64,000 bases of DNA from contig JADJTI010000004.1 in the NCBI GenBank assembly GCA_016711265.1, positions 62,001-126,000 of the forward strand, in the 5' to 3' direction. Below, piece after piece: positions 40,806 to 48,713 of the stretch. The position numbers and the translations under genes are program-made. How positions within the stretch are numbered: position 1 is the stretch's first letter; each line of letters opens with the position of its first letter. The DNA is from Austwickia sp. (GTDB lineage Bacteria; Actinomycetota; Actinomycetes; Actinomycetales; Dermatophilaceae). The notes under the pieces were generated by a model. It was not told the origin of the DNA. It ran no database searches and saw nothing but the letters and a program-made list of their open reading frames with translations.

Positions 40806-40972
40806 CCGCCGGGCTCACCGGCCCACGAAAAAAGCTCCCGGCGCAGGGCCGAGAGCGGACAGCGAGCGGCTGTGGCTTCGTCTCCCTGCGCGGGTCGCCT
40901 CACGAGGAGGGCCTTCGGTCGGACGGCGCCCGTCGTGCTGGGGCGCTGGCCGGCAACCGGCGGTCATAGGTC
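40806..40972 (-). ncRNA. Ribosomal L10 leader
   Basis: The 5' untranslated part of rplJ-rplL has the actinobacterial L10-leader blocks GACCGCCGGTTGCCGG (about 40950-40965, minus) and CCGAAGGCCCTCCTCG followed by TGAGGCGACCC (about 40890-40917). The family binds L10-(L12)n for feedback control. It ends with an attenuator hairpin. The 5' end is set from the proposed promoter. Confidence 0.75.
40828..40855 (-). terminator. Attenuator in the L10 leader
   Basis: CTCTCGGC and GCCGGGAG pair (one G-T) around a 5-base loop, then C and six T follow on the minus strand. This is a classic intrinsic terminator 50 bases upstream of the rplJ ATG, so the leader likely controls termination. Confidence 0.75.
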
Positions 40973-40978
40973 TCCCTG

Positions 40979-41013
40979 AGTGTACGGCGACCGGTCCGGG
41001 GCACCAAATCGCC
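40979..41013 (-). promoter_or_regulatory. Proposed rplJ-rplL promoter
   Basis: On the minus strand GGCGATTTGGTG (41002-41013) carries -35 TTGGTG; 17 bases later TACACT (40979-40984) is a TANNNT -10. Block and spacing equal the str promoter. The L10 leader would start near 40972. Confidence 0.65.
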
Positions 41014-41054
41014 GACGTGACTCACGTTGAGTGTCCCCGGGGGGCGTGGGAGCA

Positions 41055-41116
41055 GGGGCAGGTTCACCCGACCTGGTGCGCCCTGCAGCATGCCCCAGGT
41101 CGGGTGAACCTGCCCC
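41055..41116. repeat. Perfect 22-bp inverted repeat upstream of the L10 promoter
   Basis: Arms at 41055-41076 and 41095-41116 are exact complements around an 18-base centre (TGCGCCCTGCAGCATGCC). It lies between the rplA terminator and the rplJ promoter. It shares GCAGGTTC, CCGA, GGTGCGCCC, GCAGCATGC and AACCTGC in order with the repeat at 26271-26326. Confidence 0.85.
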
Positions 41117-41136
41117 ACGTGGTGTCAAACAACGCG

Positions 41137-41179
41137 AAAAAGCCGACCATCCTTGACGAACTCCAAGTGATGGTCGGCT
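41137..41179 (-). terminator. rplK-rplA intrinsic terminator
   Basis: AGCCGACCATC and GATGGTCGGCT form a perfect 11-bp stem, extended by CTTG/CAAG around the loop, and are followed by TTTTT on the minus strand. It starts 48 bases past the rplA stop. It is the clearest Rho-independent terminator in the window. Confidence 0.9.
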
Positions 41180-41227
41180 CTTGCGCGCGTGGCGTGAGGC
41201 GCACGCCGTACGGCGGGAGGTCGAGCC

Positions 41228-41938
41228 TCAGTCCTCGTCCTCGCTCATGAGGTTGCGCGTCCGAGTGTGGTCGACGGCGATGCCAGGTCCCATGGTCGTG
41301 GCCATCGTGGCCTTCTGCAGGTAGCGGCCCTTGGAGGCGGACGGCTTGAGCCGGGTGATCTCCTCCATGGCGGCGGCGTAGTTCTCCACCAGGGCCTCAT
41401 CGGAGAACGAGGTCTTGCCGATGATGAAGTGCAGGTTGGCGTGCTTGTCGACGCGGAACTCGATCTTGCCGCCCTTGATTTCGGTGACCGCCTTGGCCAC
41501 GTCCATCGTGACGGTTCCCGTCTTCGGGTTGGGCATGAGGCCGCGCGGGCCCAGAACCTTCCCGAGGCGACCGACCTTGCCCATCATGTCGGGGGTCGCC
41601 ACGACGGCATCGAAGTCGAGCCACCCCTTGGTGATCTTCTCGATCATGTCGTCGGCGCCCACGTGGTCGGCACCCGCCGCGGTGGCCGCCTCGGCGTTCG
41701 CTCCGGTGGCGAAGACCAGCACCCGGGCCGTCTTGCCCGTGCCGTGCGGCAGGTTCACCGTGCCGCGGACCATCTGGTCGGCCTTGCGCGGATCCACCCC
41801 GAGGCGCAACGCGACCTCGACGGTGGCGTCGTACTTGGTGGTGCTCGTCTCCTTCGCCAGCCGCACCGCCTTCAGGGGCGAATGCGTCTGATCGCCGATC
41901 TTCTCCTCGGCGGCCCGATAGCTCTTACTGCGCTTCAC
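41228..41938 (-). CDS. rplA: 50S ribosomal protein L1
   Basis: 236 residues, starting MKRSKSYRAAEEKIGDQTHS. The signature KVGRLGKVLGPRGLMPNPKT is present. L1 forms the mobile stalk at the E site and can repress the L11 operon. It follows rplK by 111 bp. Confidence 0.98.
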   Translation of the reverse strand: MKRSKSYRAAEEKIGDQTHSPLKAVRLAKETSTTKYDATVEVALRLGVDPRKADQMVRGTVNLPHGTGKTARVLVFATGANAEAATAAGADHVGADDMIEKITKGWLDFDAVVATPDMMGKVGRLGKVLGPRGLMPNPKTGTVTMDVAKAVTEIKGGKIEFRVDKHANLHFIIGKTSFSDEALVENYAAAMEEITRLKPSASKGRYLQKATMATTMGPGIAVDHTRTRNLMSEDED

Positions 41939-42049
41939 TACTGCTCCCTGGTGATGATGGCCGGATGTGGCCGGGTGGAGTCGTGGTCAACGGGCCGCGC
42001 GGGCCCTGCCACTGGGTTGAGCCTCGCCATGTCCCACAGCCCATAGGCG

Positions 42050-42481
42050 TCAGGAAACGGTGACGCCCATCGAACGAGCGGTGCCGGCGATGATCCGCAT
42101 CGCTTCCTCGACATCGTTCGCGTTGAGGTCGACCATCTTCGTCGTGGCGATCTCGCGGAGCTGGTCCTGGGTGAGGTTGGCGACCTTCGTCTTGTGCGGC
42201 TCGGGGGACCCCTTGGGGATTCCGGCCGCCTTCTTGATCATCTCCGCGGCCGGCGGCGTCTTGGTCACGAAGGTGAACGAGCGGTCCTCGTACACGGTGA
42301 TCTCGACGGGGATGACGTTGCCGCGCTGAGACTCCGTCGCCGCGTTGTACGCCTTGACGAACTCCATGATGTTGACGCCGTGCTGACCTAGGGCGGGCCC
42401 GACGGGCGGGGCGGGCGTCGCCGCACCCGCCTGGATCTGGAGCTTGACGTATCCGGCGATCTTCTTCTTCTTGGGGGGCAT
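42050..42481 (-). CDS. rplK: 50S ribosomal protein L11
   Basis: 143 residues. The Pro-rich start (GAATPAPPVGPALGQHGVNI) is the thiostrepton/RelA-sensitive domain, and the C-terminal domain binds 23S rRNA helices 43/44. It is first of rplK-rplA and follows nusG by 114 bp. Confidence 0.98.
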   Translation of the reverse strand: MPPKKKKIAGYVKLQIQAGAATPAPPVGPALGQHGVNIMEFVKAYNAATESQRGNVIPVEITVYEDRSFTFVTKTPPAAEMIKKAAGIPKGSPEPHKTKVANLTQDQLREIATTKMVDLNANDVEEAMRIIAGTARSMGVTVS

Positions 42482-42595
42482 CGCTATGTGTTCCTTTGGG
42501 TTGTGGGCCTACGCCGTGGGCGATGACCCGGTTGCATGTGACGGTGGTGACGGTATGGCGTCGCGTCCGTCCTGGATGGTTCTACGGGACTGCTC

Positions 42596-43522
42596 CTACA
42601 GCTTGGCCACCTGGTTGAAGGAGAGCTCCACGGGCGTCTCCCGGCCGAAGATGGACACCAAGACCTTGAGTTTCTGGGTCTCCGGCAGGATTTCGGAAAT
42701 GGTCGCCGGCAACGTCTCGAAGGGGCCTTCCATCACGGTGACCGACTCCCCGATCTCGAAGTCCACTACTGCGGCCGCGGCCTTGGTCTGCTGCGACGGC
42801 CGGGCGGCCACGTCGCCGCTGGTCGACTCGACCGTCGGCGCCAGCATGGAGAACACCTCGTCCAGGCTCAGCGGCACCGGCTGGTGGGCGTTGCCGACGA
42901 AACCCGTCACGCCGGGGGTGTGCCGTACGGCGCCCCAGCTTTCGTCCGTCAAGTCCATCCGCACCAACACGTACCCGGGCATCCGCACCCGACGTACCTG
43001 CTTCTTCTGACCGTTCTTGATCTCGGTGACCATCTCCATCGGCACCTCGACCTGGAAAATGTAGGGCTCCATGTTGAGGCTGGTGACGCGCTGCTCGAGG
43101 TTGGTCTTCACCCGGTTCTCGTAGCCGGCGTAGCTGTGGATCACGAACCAGTCGCCTTCGGCGAAGCGGAGCTTCTTGCGCAGTTCCTCGGTGGGGTCCA
43201 CGGGGGTGTCGTCATCGACCGGTGGCAGGTCGTCCGCGTCCTGCGCGTCCGGCGCCTCCTCGGTCTCAGCCGAATCGTCGGCGGCTCCGAACGCGTCCTG
43301 GCCGTCGGTCGCCTCCTCGACGGCCACGACACCGTCGTCGGACTCCTCGGACTCCTCGGACTCCTCGGGATCCTCGGCGTCCACCGGCGGCGTGTCCTGC
43401 CCACCCTCGGGGGCGGTCAGGTCGGCCTCCAGGTCATCGCCGGACGGCTGCGCCGGAATCTGCTCGGGGTCGACGGCGCTCTCGGATGCCTCCGAGTGCT
43501 CGTCCGTCCATTGGTCAGACAC
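42596..43522 (-). CDS. nusG: Transcription termination/antitermination factor NusG
   Basis: 308 residues. Residues ~1-125 are an acidic low-complexity extension with an EES repeat (coded by CTCGGACTC-type repeats at 43334-43374). The NGN domain starts near 127 (KLRFAEGDWFVIHSYAGYEN) and the KOW domain ends the protein (ESVTVMEGPFETLPATISEI). NusG binds RNA polymerase and Rho or S10. The long acidic start is usual in actinobacteria, though its role is unclear. Confidence 0.97.
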   Translation of the reverse strand: MSDQWTDEHSEASESAVDPEQIPAQPSGDDLEADLTAPEGGQDTPPVDAEDPEESEESEESDDGVVAVEEATDGQDAFGAADDSAETEEAPDAQDADDLPPVDDDTPVDPTEELRKKLRFAEGDWFVIHSYAGYENRVKTNLEQRVTSLNMEPYIFQVEVPMEMVTEIKNGQKKQVRRVRMPGYVLVRMDLTDESWGAVRHTPGVTGFVGNAHQPVPLSLDEVFSMLAPTVESTSGDVAARPSQQTKAAAAVVDFEIGESVTVMEGPFETLPATISEILPETQKLKVLVSIFGRETPVELSFNQVAKL

Positions 43523-43600
43523 GACTGCGACCTACCTTCTTCCAACGCATCCTGCGTTCGGTTGTGCTGCCCGGGGCCGGCCCATCTGCCGAGCCGACGG

Positions 43601-43873
43601 CTACGACCCGGCGAACACCCAGAACACCAAGCGAGTGATCAGGCTATCCAATCCGAAGACCAGCAACATGATGACTGTCACGAAGGTGATGACCACCAGC
43701 GTGTAGGTCACCAACTCCTCTCGGGTGGGCCGGACGACCTTGCGCATCTCGTCCAGGATCTGCGCAATGAACAACCCCACGGCCGAGAAGAACCGGGTGA
43801 CGACGTTGCCGCCGGCGCGGTCGCCGCGGTGCGGGGCGCCGCGGCCCCGCTTGGCGGTGCTCTGCTCGCTCAC
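43601..43873 (-). CDS. secE: Preprotein translocase subunit SecE
   Basis: 90 residues. The conserved amphipathic helix FIAQILDEMRKVVRPTREEL precedes one membrane helix (YTLVVITFVTVIMLLVFGLD). The GTG at 43873 follows GAGGAGAG; an ATG ten codons earlier is less supported. SecE clamps SecY. Confidence 0.96.
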   Translation of the reverse strand: MSEQSTAKRGRGAPHRGDRAGGNVVTRFFSAVGLFIAQILDEMRKVVRPTREELVTYTLVVITFVTVIMLLVFGLDSLITRLVFWVFAGS

Positions 43874-43961
43874 GGCTGCTCTCCTCATACCGATCGGCGC
43901 CACAGCGCATTCCGCTGTGGCGCCGAAATGTCTTGGGCTCGTTCATCTTCGATCTGATGCG

Positions 43962-44034
43962 CAGGGCAGGAGGGACTCGAACCCCCAACCGCCGGTTTTG
44001 GAGACCGGTGCTCTGCCAATTGAGCCACTGCCCT
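43962..44034 (-). tRNA. tRNA-Trp (anticodon CCA)
   Basis: A 73-base cloverleaf with acceptor AGGGCAG/CTGCCCT, anticodon loop CTCCAAA and T-arm GGGGGTTCGAGTCCC. The 3' CCA is not encoded. It is in the usual place upstream of secE and probably shares its transcript. Confidence 0.97.
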
Positions 44035-44120
44035 GTGGGTGCCGGCCGCGCGAGGCCTGCCCGACCGACCAATGCGGTGCGAGCACGGACCATTCACCAC
44101 GACGTGGCATCCGACATCCG

Positions 44121-44151
44121 AGCATACGGGACGCCCGACCGCTAAGGCCAA
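44121..44151 (-). promoter_or_regulatory. Candidate tRNA-Trp/secE/nusG promoter
   Basis: TTGGCC (44146-44151), a 19-base spacer and TATGCT (44121-44126) on the minus strand, about 87 bases upstream of the tRNA. The -10 equals that proposed for rpoB. Confidence 0.45.
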
Positions 44152-44189
44152 CCGACCCGGCGGACCACGGGCGCAGCGCCTACGCGACG

Positions 44190-44195
44190 TAACCT
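44190..44195 (+). promoter_or_regulatory. -10 box for leaderless adenosine deaminase mRNA
   Basis: TAACCT (TANNNT) ends six bases before the ATG at 44202, and no Shine-Dalgarno is present. This is the spacing expected when transcription starts at the A of the start codon. No -35 is recognised. Confidence 0.5.
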
Positions 44196-44201
44196 TGCGC
44201 C

Positions 44202-45284
44202 ATGGGTAACGGGGGGCGGGACCTGGGGCGGCTGCCCAAGGCGCACCTGCACCTGCACTTCACCGGGTCGATGCGGCTCCCGACGCTCAAGGACATGGCC
44301 GCCGGGCACGGTCTATCGCTGCCGCACGCGCTTCTGGACCGGTGGCCGCCGCGACTGTCGGTGTCCGACGAACGCGGGTGGTTCCGCTTCCAGCGGCTGT
44401 ACGACGCGGCGCGCGCCTGCGTGCGCGGCGAGGCCGACATGCGCCGCATCGTCCGAGAAGCCGCCCGCGACGACGCCGCGGAGGGGTCGGTGTGGCTGGA
44501 GCTGCAGGTGGACCCGACCAGCTACGCACCGTACGTCGGCGGCCTCACCCCCGCCCTGGAGATCGTGCTGGACGAGGCGCGCGCCGCCTCCCAGGAGGAG
44601 GGCCTCGGGGTCGCCATCGTCGTGGCGGCGAGCCGCATCCGGCACCCGTTGGATGCCCGTACCCTGGCGCGGCTGGCTGCGCGGTACGCCGGGGACGGGC
44701 CCGGCACGGTGGTGGGCTTCGGCCTGAGCAATGACGAACGCCGGGGCGACACCGTGGACTTCGCGGGGGCCTTCCGGATCGCCGCGCGGGCCGGGTTGGC
44801 GTTGGTCCCCCACGGCGGGGAGCTGTTGGGTGCGGACGCCGTGTGGACGACGCTGCGGACGCTGGCTCCCGACCGCCTGGGCCACGGGGTGCGCAGCGTC
44901 GAGCACCCCGCTGTGCTGGCCGAGGTATCCCGCAGGCGCATCACCCTGGAGGTGTGCCCCGGCAGCAACGTCGCGCTGGGGGTCTACCCACGACACCGGG
45001 ATGTGCCGCTGCGCGCCCTGGTCAGGGCCGGCGTACCGGTCGCGCTCGGCGCCGACGACCCGCTGCTGTTCGGGTCCCGGCTGGTGGATCAGTACGAGTT
45101 GGCGCGCAGCGCGTTGGGCTTCGATGACACGGAGTTGGCCGCGCTGGCCGCAGATTCCATCCGGGGCAGCCGCGCCGATCACTGCCGACAGGACGCGGCG
45201 CTGGCCGGGATCGATGCCTGGCTGCAGACCCCTCCCAGCTCGCCCGCTGTGTCACCAGACCCGCCCAGCCGGCCCGCTGCGTGA
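44202..45284 (+). CDS. add: Adenosine deaminase
   Basis: 360 residues of the ADA/AMP deaminase family. It hydrolyses adenosine to inosine with zinc. Metal and catalytic residues are visible: His17 and His19 (HLHLH), His204 and Glu207 (PHGGE in place of HAGE), His228 (GHG), and Asp285-Asp286 (GADDP). The gene stands alone on the plus strand, converging on murB with 12 bases between stops. The last ~25 residues are Pro/Ala-rich. Related enzymes can act on adenine or other aminopurines, so the substrate is inferred. Confidence 0.85.
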   Translation: MGNGGRDLGRLPKAHLHLHFTGSMRLPTLKDMAAGHGLSLPHALLDRWPPRLSVSDERGWFRFQRLYDAARACVRGEADMRRIVREAARDDAAEGSVWLELQVDPTSYAPYVGGLTPALEIVLDEARAASQEEGLGVAIVVAASRIRHPLDARTLARLAARYAGDGPGTVVGFGLSNDERRGDTVDFAGAFRIAARAGLALVPHGGELLGADAVWTTLRTLAPDRLGHGVRSVEHPAVLAEVSRRRITLEVCPGSNVALGVYPRHRDVPLRALVRAGVPVALGADDPLLFGSRLVDQYELARSALGFDDTELAALAADSIRGSRADHCRQDAALAGIDAWLQTPPSSPAVSPDPPSRPAA

Positions 45285-45296
45285 CCGGACCTGCGG

Positions 45297-46424
45297 CTAG
45301 GGTTCGGGCAGCGCACACCCCACCAGAACGGGCTCGTTGACGAGCCGGACACCGAAGGCGTCCAGCACGCCGTCGCGCACCTGCGCGGCCAGGGCCAGCA
45401 CGTCCTTGCAGGTTGCGCCACCCCGGTTGGTGACCGCCAGGGTGTGTTTGGTCGACAACGCGACCGGCCCGGGCAGACCGTAGCCCTTGGCGAACCCCGC
45501 CCGCTCAATCAGCCACGCCGCGCTGGTCTTGGCCAGGCCCCCCTCTGCGGCGAACCGGGGTGGCGCGGCGTCGGGCCCGCATCGCCGCCGGACCCGGGCG
45601 GCCATGGCCGTGAACTCTTGCTCCCCGAGGGTGGGGTTCGTGAAGAACGAACCGCAGCTCCAGGTGTCGTGATCGGCATCGTCGAGCACCATGCCCCGCG
45701 CTCGCCGCTGGGCCAGCACCCCCTCGCGGGCCAGCGCGAGCGGAACCCGGTCCCCCAGCGCAGCACCCACCTGACGGGCCAGGTCGGCGTACCCGATGGG
45801 CGCGGACTCGACGCCGACGGCGAGCTGGAAGACCACCTCCAGGACCACATGCCGTGGCCCACGCGGCCCCGGCTCTCCGGAGCGGCCCGGCAGCTGCTCC
45901 TGCTTGAACCGGGACGTCCGATACCCGAAGCGGCACGCGGAGGCCTGGAACACCTGGGGGCGCCGCAGCAACCGGTCCCAGGTGTGCACCTGCGTGATGG
46001 TCTGGGAGACGTCCTGGCCGTAGGCACCCACGTTCTGCATGGGCGTCGCCCCTGTGGCCCCCGGGATACCCGAGAGCGCCTCGATTCCCGACCACCCGGA
46101 CGCCACCGCCTCGGCGACCAGGTCATCCCACCGGTGACCGGCGGCCACCCGGAGCTGGATGTACTCCCCCGCGGCGCTGACCTGGATCCCCCGCGAGGCG
46201 ATCCGCACCACCGTGCCTTCGAACCCGGCGTCGGCCACCACGAGGTTGCTGCCGCCGGACAGCAGCAGCACCGGTTCACCGGCCTCGTCGGCGGCCTGCA
46301 CTGCCGAGATGATCTCCTCGCGGCTCGTCGTGGTCACCAGACGCGCCGCCGGCCCACCGACCCGCATCGTGGTGAGCCCAGCCAGCGGGGTCGATGCGGC
46401 GGTTACGGGGGCGTGCCCGCCCAT
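45297..46424 (-). CDS. murB: UDP-N-acetylenolpyruvoylglucosamine reductase
   Basis: 375 residues. FAD-binding segment LLLSGGSN (53-60); substrate Arg169 in FGYRTSRFK; catalytic Ser259 in SCGSFFTNP; Glu near the C-terminus in RLVNEPV. Type I MurB, making UDP-MurNAc for peptidoglycan. The ATG at 46424 follows GGAGGG; a GTG four codons earlier is the alternative. It follows the MaoC gene by 26 bp. Confidence 0.95.
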   Translation of the reverse strand: MGGHAPVTAASTPLAGLTTMRVGGPAARLVTTTSREEIISAVQAADEAGEPVLLLSGGSNLVVADAGFEGTVVRIASRGIQVSAAGEYIQLRVAAGHRWDDLVAEAVASGWSGIEALSGIPGATGATPMQNVGAYGQDVSQTITQVHTWDRLLRRPQVFQASACRFGYRTSRFKQEQLPGRSGEPGPRGPRHVVLEVVFQLAVGVESAPIGYADLARQVGAALGDRVPLALAREGVLAQRRARGMVLDDADHDTWSCGSFFTNPTLGEQEFTAMAARVRRRCGPDAAPPRFAAEGGLAKTSAAWLIERAGFAKGYGLPGPVALSTKHTLAVTNRGGATCKDVLALAAQVRDGVLDAFGVRLVNEPVLVGCALPEP

Positions 46425-46450
46425 GGGACCCTCCACCGGCGCTCAGTCGC

Positions 46451-46876
46451 TCAGTCCAGCCGGACGATCACCAGCGGCCGACCCAAGACCTTGGAGCCCC
46501 CGCTGGTCACCGTCAGGTCGATGGTCACCTGCCGGGTCTCCCGGTCGACCTTGGCCACCGTGCCGTCCACCTCGATCACCGCGGGCTGCGCACGCGGCAC
46601 CGGTACCGGCGCGGTGAACTTCGTCTGGTACAGGACCACCCGGCCGCCGTGACCGGCCCAGCGACTGACGGCCTCGACGGCCGCCCCCATGGTGAGCATG
46701 CCGTGGGCGATGACGTCAGGAAGCCCGACCTCGCGGGCGGTGTGCTCGTCGTAGTGGATGGGGTTCAGGTCGCCCGAGGCGGCGGCATACCGCACCAGCC
46801 GGGCGCGGTCCAGAACCACACTCAGGTGCGGGAGTTGCTGGCCCACCCGCACGTCGTTGAACGCCGGCGCGCTCAT
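46451..46876 (-). CDS. MaoC-like (R)-hydratase/dehydratase, HadB type
   Basis: 141 residues, single hot-dog fold. The hydratase motif YAAASGDLNPIHYDEHTARE has the catalytic Asp and His. Its position beside the partner gene and rpmG matches mycobacterial hadB, where HadAB dehydrates beta-hydroxyacyl-ACP. This organism type need not make mycolic acids, so a role in ordinary fatty acid or related metabolism is likely. The ATG overlaps the partner stop (ATGA). Confidence 0.85.
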   Translation of the reverse strand: MSAPAFNDVRVGQQLPHLSVVLDRARLVRYAAASGDLNPIHYDEHTAREVGLPDVIAHGMLTMGAAVEAVSRWAGHGGRVVLYQTKFTAPVPVPRAQPAVIEVDGTVAKVDRETRQVTIDLTVTSGGSKVLGRPLVIVRLD

Positions 46877-47385
46877 GCGCCCTCCTCGTTGGCAGACTCG
46901 TCGTCGTCGCCGCGGACGACCAGGCTCGAGACCACCGTGGCCACCGGAGTCCGATCCGCCAGGGCCAGCTCGGTGCGGGTGGTGACCATGGCGTGCCCGC
47001 CCATCTGACGGACCCGGTCGACGTACACCGTGCCGATCACCTCGTCACCGGCCACGATAGGACGGTGGTGGATGAACTTCTCCTCCGCGTGCACCACCCG
47101 GGAGAAGTCGATGCCGGAGGCGGGATCGCTCACGTAGGTCGCTTCGCACCGTTGGGCGATGACCACCGCGTACGTCGGGGGGGCAACCAGGTCGGCGTAC
47201 CCGGCCGCCCGCGCGGCGTCCACATCGCGGTGCTCCGGCGATTCCGCTCCGACCGCAGCGGCGAAGGCACGCAGACTTTCCCGGCCGACCTGGAACGGCT
47301 CACCGGGAGGGAACACCCGACCCTGGAAGGACGTATCGACCCGGCGCGGGGGGTTGGTCGCGGGTTCAGCGGCTGGCGCGGACAT
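46873..47385 (-). CDS. FAS1-like dehydratase-domain protein, HadA type (UPF0336)
   Basis: 170 residues. An N-terminal hot-dog domain like that of UPF0336/HadA (FPPGEPFQVGRESLRAFAAA). The canonical Asp-His pair is not seen here, so it probably pairs with the HadB-type partner. I chose the ATG at 47385, six bases after AAGGTG; the same bases form TAAGGT, a possible leaderless -10. Confidence 0.8.
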   Translation of the reverse strand: MSAPAAEPATNPPRRVDTSFQGRVFPPGEPFQVGRESLRAFAAAVGAESPEHRDVDAARAAGYADLVAPPTYAVVIAQRCEATYVSDPASGIDFSRVVHAEEKFIHHRPIVAGDEVIGTVYVDRVRQMGGHAMVTTRTELALADRTPVATVVSSLVVRGDDDESANEEGA

Positions 47386-47418
47386 GGTCGTCACCTTAGT
47401 GCCTCCGAGCAGCAGGAA

Positions 47419-47448
47419 ACCGCCATCGGCGGGGTCGCCGATGGCGGT
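47419..47448 (-). terminator. rpmG terminator
   Basis: A perfect 13-bp stem (ACCGCCATCGGCG with its complement) closes a 4-base loop, 54 bases past the rpmG stop. It separates rpmG from the HadA/HadB/MurB genes. Confidence 0.75.
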
Positions 47449-47501
47449 CTGAGACGCGAGCTAGGGAGCCGCGTGGGGCCGCAGCGGCCCGTCCTGCGCG
47501 A

Positions 47502-47672
47502 CTACCGGGTTTCGCGGTGGGAGGTGTGCTTGCCGCACTTGCGGCAGAACTTGCTCAACTCCATCCGGTCCGGGTCGTTGCGCCGGTTCTTCTTCGTGAT
47601 GTAGTTGCGGTCCTTACATTCGACGCACGCCATGGTGATCTTGGGGCGCACGTCCTGCTGCTTGCTGGCCAC
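47502..47672 (-). CDS. rpmG: 50S ribosomal protein L33, zinc form
   Basis: 56 residues, VASKQQDVRPKITMACVECK then DRNYITKKNRRNDPDR. Two Cys pairs (CVEC, CRKC) bind zinc. The GTG at 47672 gives the family length. It lies upstream of HadA as in mycobacteria. Confidence 0.96.
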   Translation of the reverse strand: MASKQQDVRPKITMACVECKDRNYITKKNRRNDPDRMELSKFCRKCGKHTSHRETR

Positions 47673-47766
47673 GGGGTCGACCTGTCCTTCCGGTGCACGG
47701 AGACGAGCTGTCAGGCATCGACTCACAAGGATACGCGAGGACCCCGGGGGACCCAGATCGCGCCGG

Positions 47767-47840
47767 TAGCGAGGGCGGGACTTGAACCCGCGACACCACG
47801 ATTATGAGTCGTGTGCTCTGACCACCTGAGCTACCCCGCC
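47767..47840 (-). tRNA. tRNA-Met (anticodon CAT)
   Basis: A 74-base cloverleaf: acceptor GGCGGGG with CCTCGCT (two G-U pairs), anticodon loop CTCATAA, T-arm GCGGGTTCAAGTCCCGC. It has no initiator-type C-A mismatch at position 1-72, so it is the elongator form. Confidence 0.95.
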
Positions 47841-47917
47841 AAGGGCCGGTCCCCGGCCTCCACACCACAACCCCGCTGATCAACTGGGGGAATGGTGGTG
47901 AGACGCAACCGGACCAG

Positions 47918-47990
47918 AGCCCCGATAGGGAATCGAACCCTAGACCTTCTCCTTACCATGGAGACGCTCTGCCGACTGAGCTATCGGGGC
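47918..47990 (-). tRNA. tRNA-Thr (anticodon GGT)
   Basis: A 73-base cloverleaf: acceptor GCCCCGA/TCGGGGC, anticodon stem TCTCC/GGAGA, loop ATGGTAA, T-arm TAGGGTTCGATTCCCTA. It lies upstream of tRNA-Met and rpmG and may share their transcript. TATGTT at 48025-48030 (minus) is a possible -10. Confidence 0.96.
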
Positions 47991-48091
47991 ACCACCAACG
48001 GACGAAGCCGCGGCGTGCTGTGAAAACATACACGCTGGTGCCGCCGTGAGGGAAATCGTCGGGGGCGTCGCCGGTGTGTCTCGGGGAGCCC

Positions 48092-48691
48092 TCAATCGTC
48101 GAGTCCGCGGGCCATCAGCGCCTCACCGACGCCCTGGGCATACCGGATGGTGCGGTTCATGGTGGGCGTCAGGAGCGCACGCAGGCTGCGATCCAAGCCC
48201 CGAGCCGCCCGGGCCTCCTGGCTCTGCTGCAACACGGTGGCGATCACCGGGATGGACCGGATCGCCAAGGCCAGCAGCAGGGCCACCCGGTCAGGATCGA
48301 CGCCCAGCGGCCGCAGGACTTGCAAGCCGGCGACCATGGAGTCCAGCATGTCGTTGATCCGGGTGGTCACCGTCAGCAGGCTGGCCACCGCGACCGCCAG
48401 GACCAGCGAGCCGATCGTCAACCCCGCCTGGTACCACCCGGCAGACCACACCTGCAGCGGCGTCAGCAGCACCACGATCCAGCGCAACGGCCACACCTGC
48501 CCGGCCAGCACCCGCGGGCCGAACCCCGCCACGGCGTACCCGGTCACCGCCAGCACGCTCAGGGCCAGGTAAACCACCGGCTCCCGCACCAGCAGCAGCA
48601 CCGAGGTGTACGCCGCGAGGATCACGAACTTGAGCCACACCGGCGCGTGGTGCACCACGGATGTTCCGGGCAGGTAGCTGCCCGTCAGCAT
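48092..48691 (-). CDS. bioN: ECF transporter transmembrane subunit (BioN-like EcfT)
   Basis: 199 residues with about five membrane helices. Two ARG-type coupling motifs occur (QEARAARGLDRS and EALMARGLDD), which dock on the ATPase. It links BioY to the ATPase for biotin import. I chose the ATG at 48691, 22 bases past the bioM stop; a TTG at 48724 overlapping bioM is possible. It is last in the operon. Confidence 0.88.
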   Translation of the reverse strand: MLTGSYLPGTSVVHHAPVWLKFVILAAYTSVLLLVREPVVYLALSVLAVTGYAVAGFGPRVLAGQVWPLRWIVVLLTPLQVWSAGWYQAGLTIGSLVLAVAVASLLTVTTRINDMLDSMVAGLQVLRPLGVDPDRVALLLALAIRSIPVIATVLQQSQEARAARGLDRSLRALLTPTMNRTIRYAQGVGEALMARGLDD

Positions 48692-48713
48692 CGCCAGGCC
48701 CCCCCGCGACTCC

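Noticed and set aside
43334..43374. Short direct repeats in nusG as a possible CRISPR or repeat element
   Set aside because: They are in frame and encode an acidic EES repeat in the NusG extension; no spacers.
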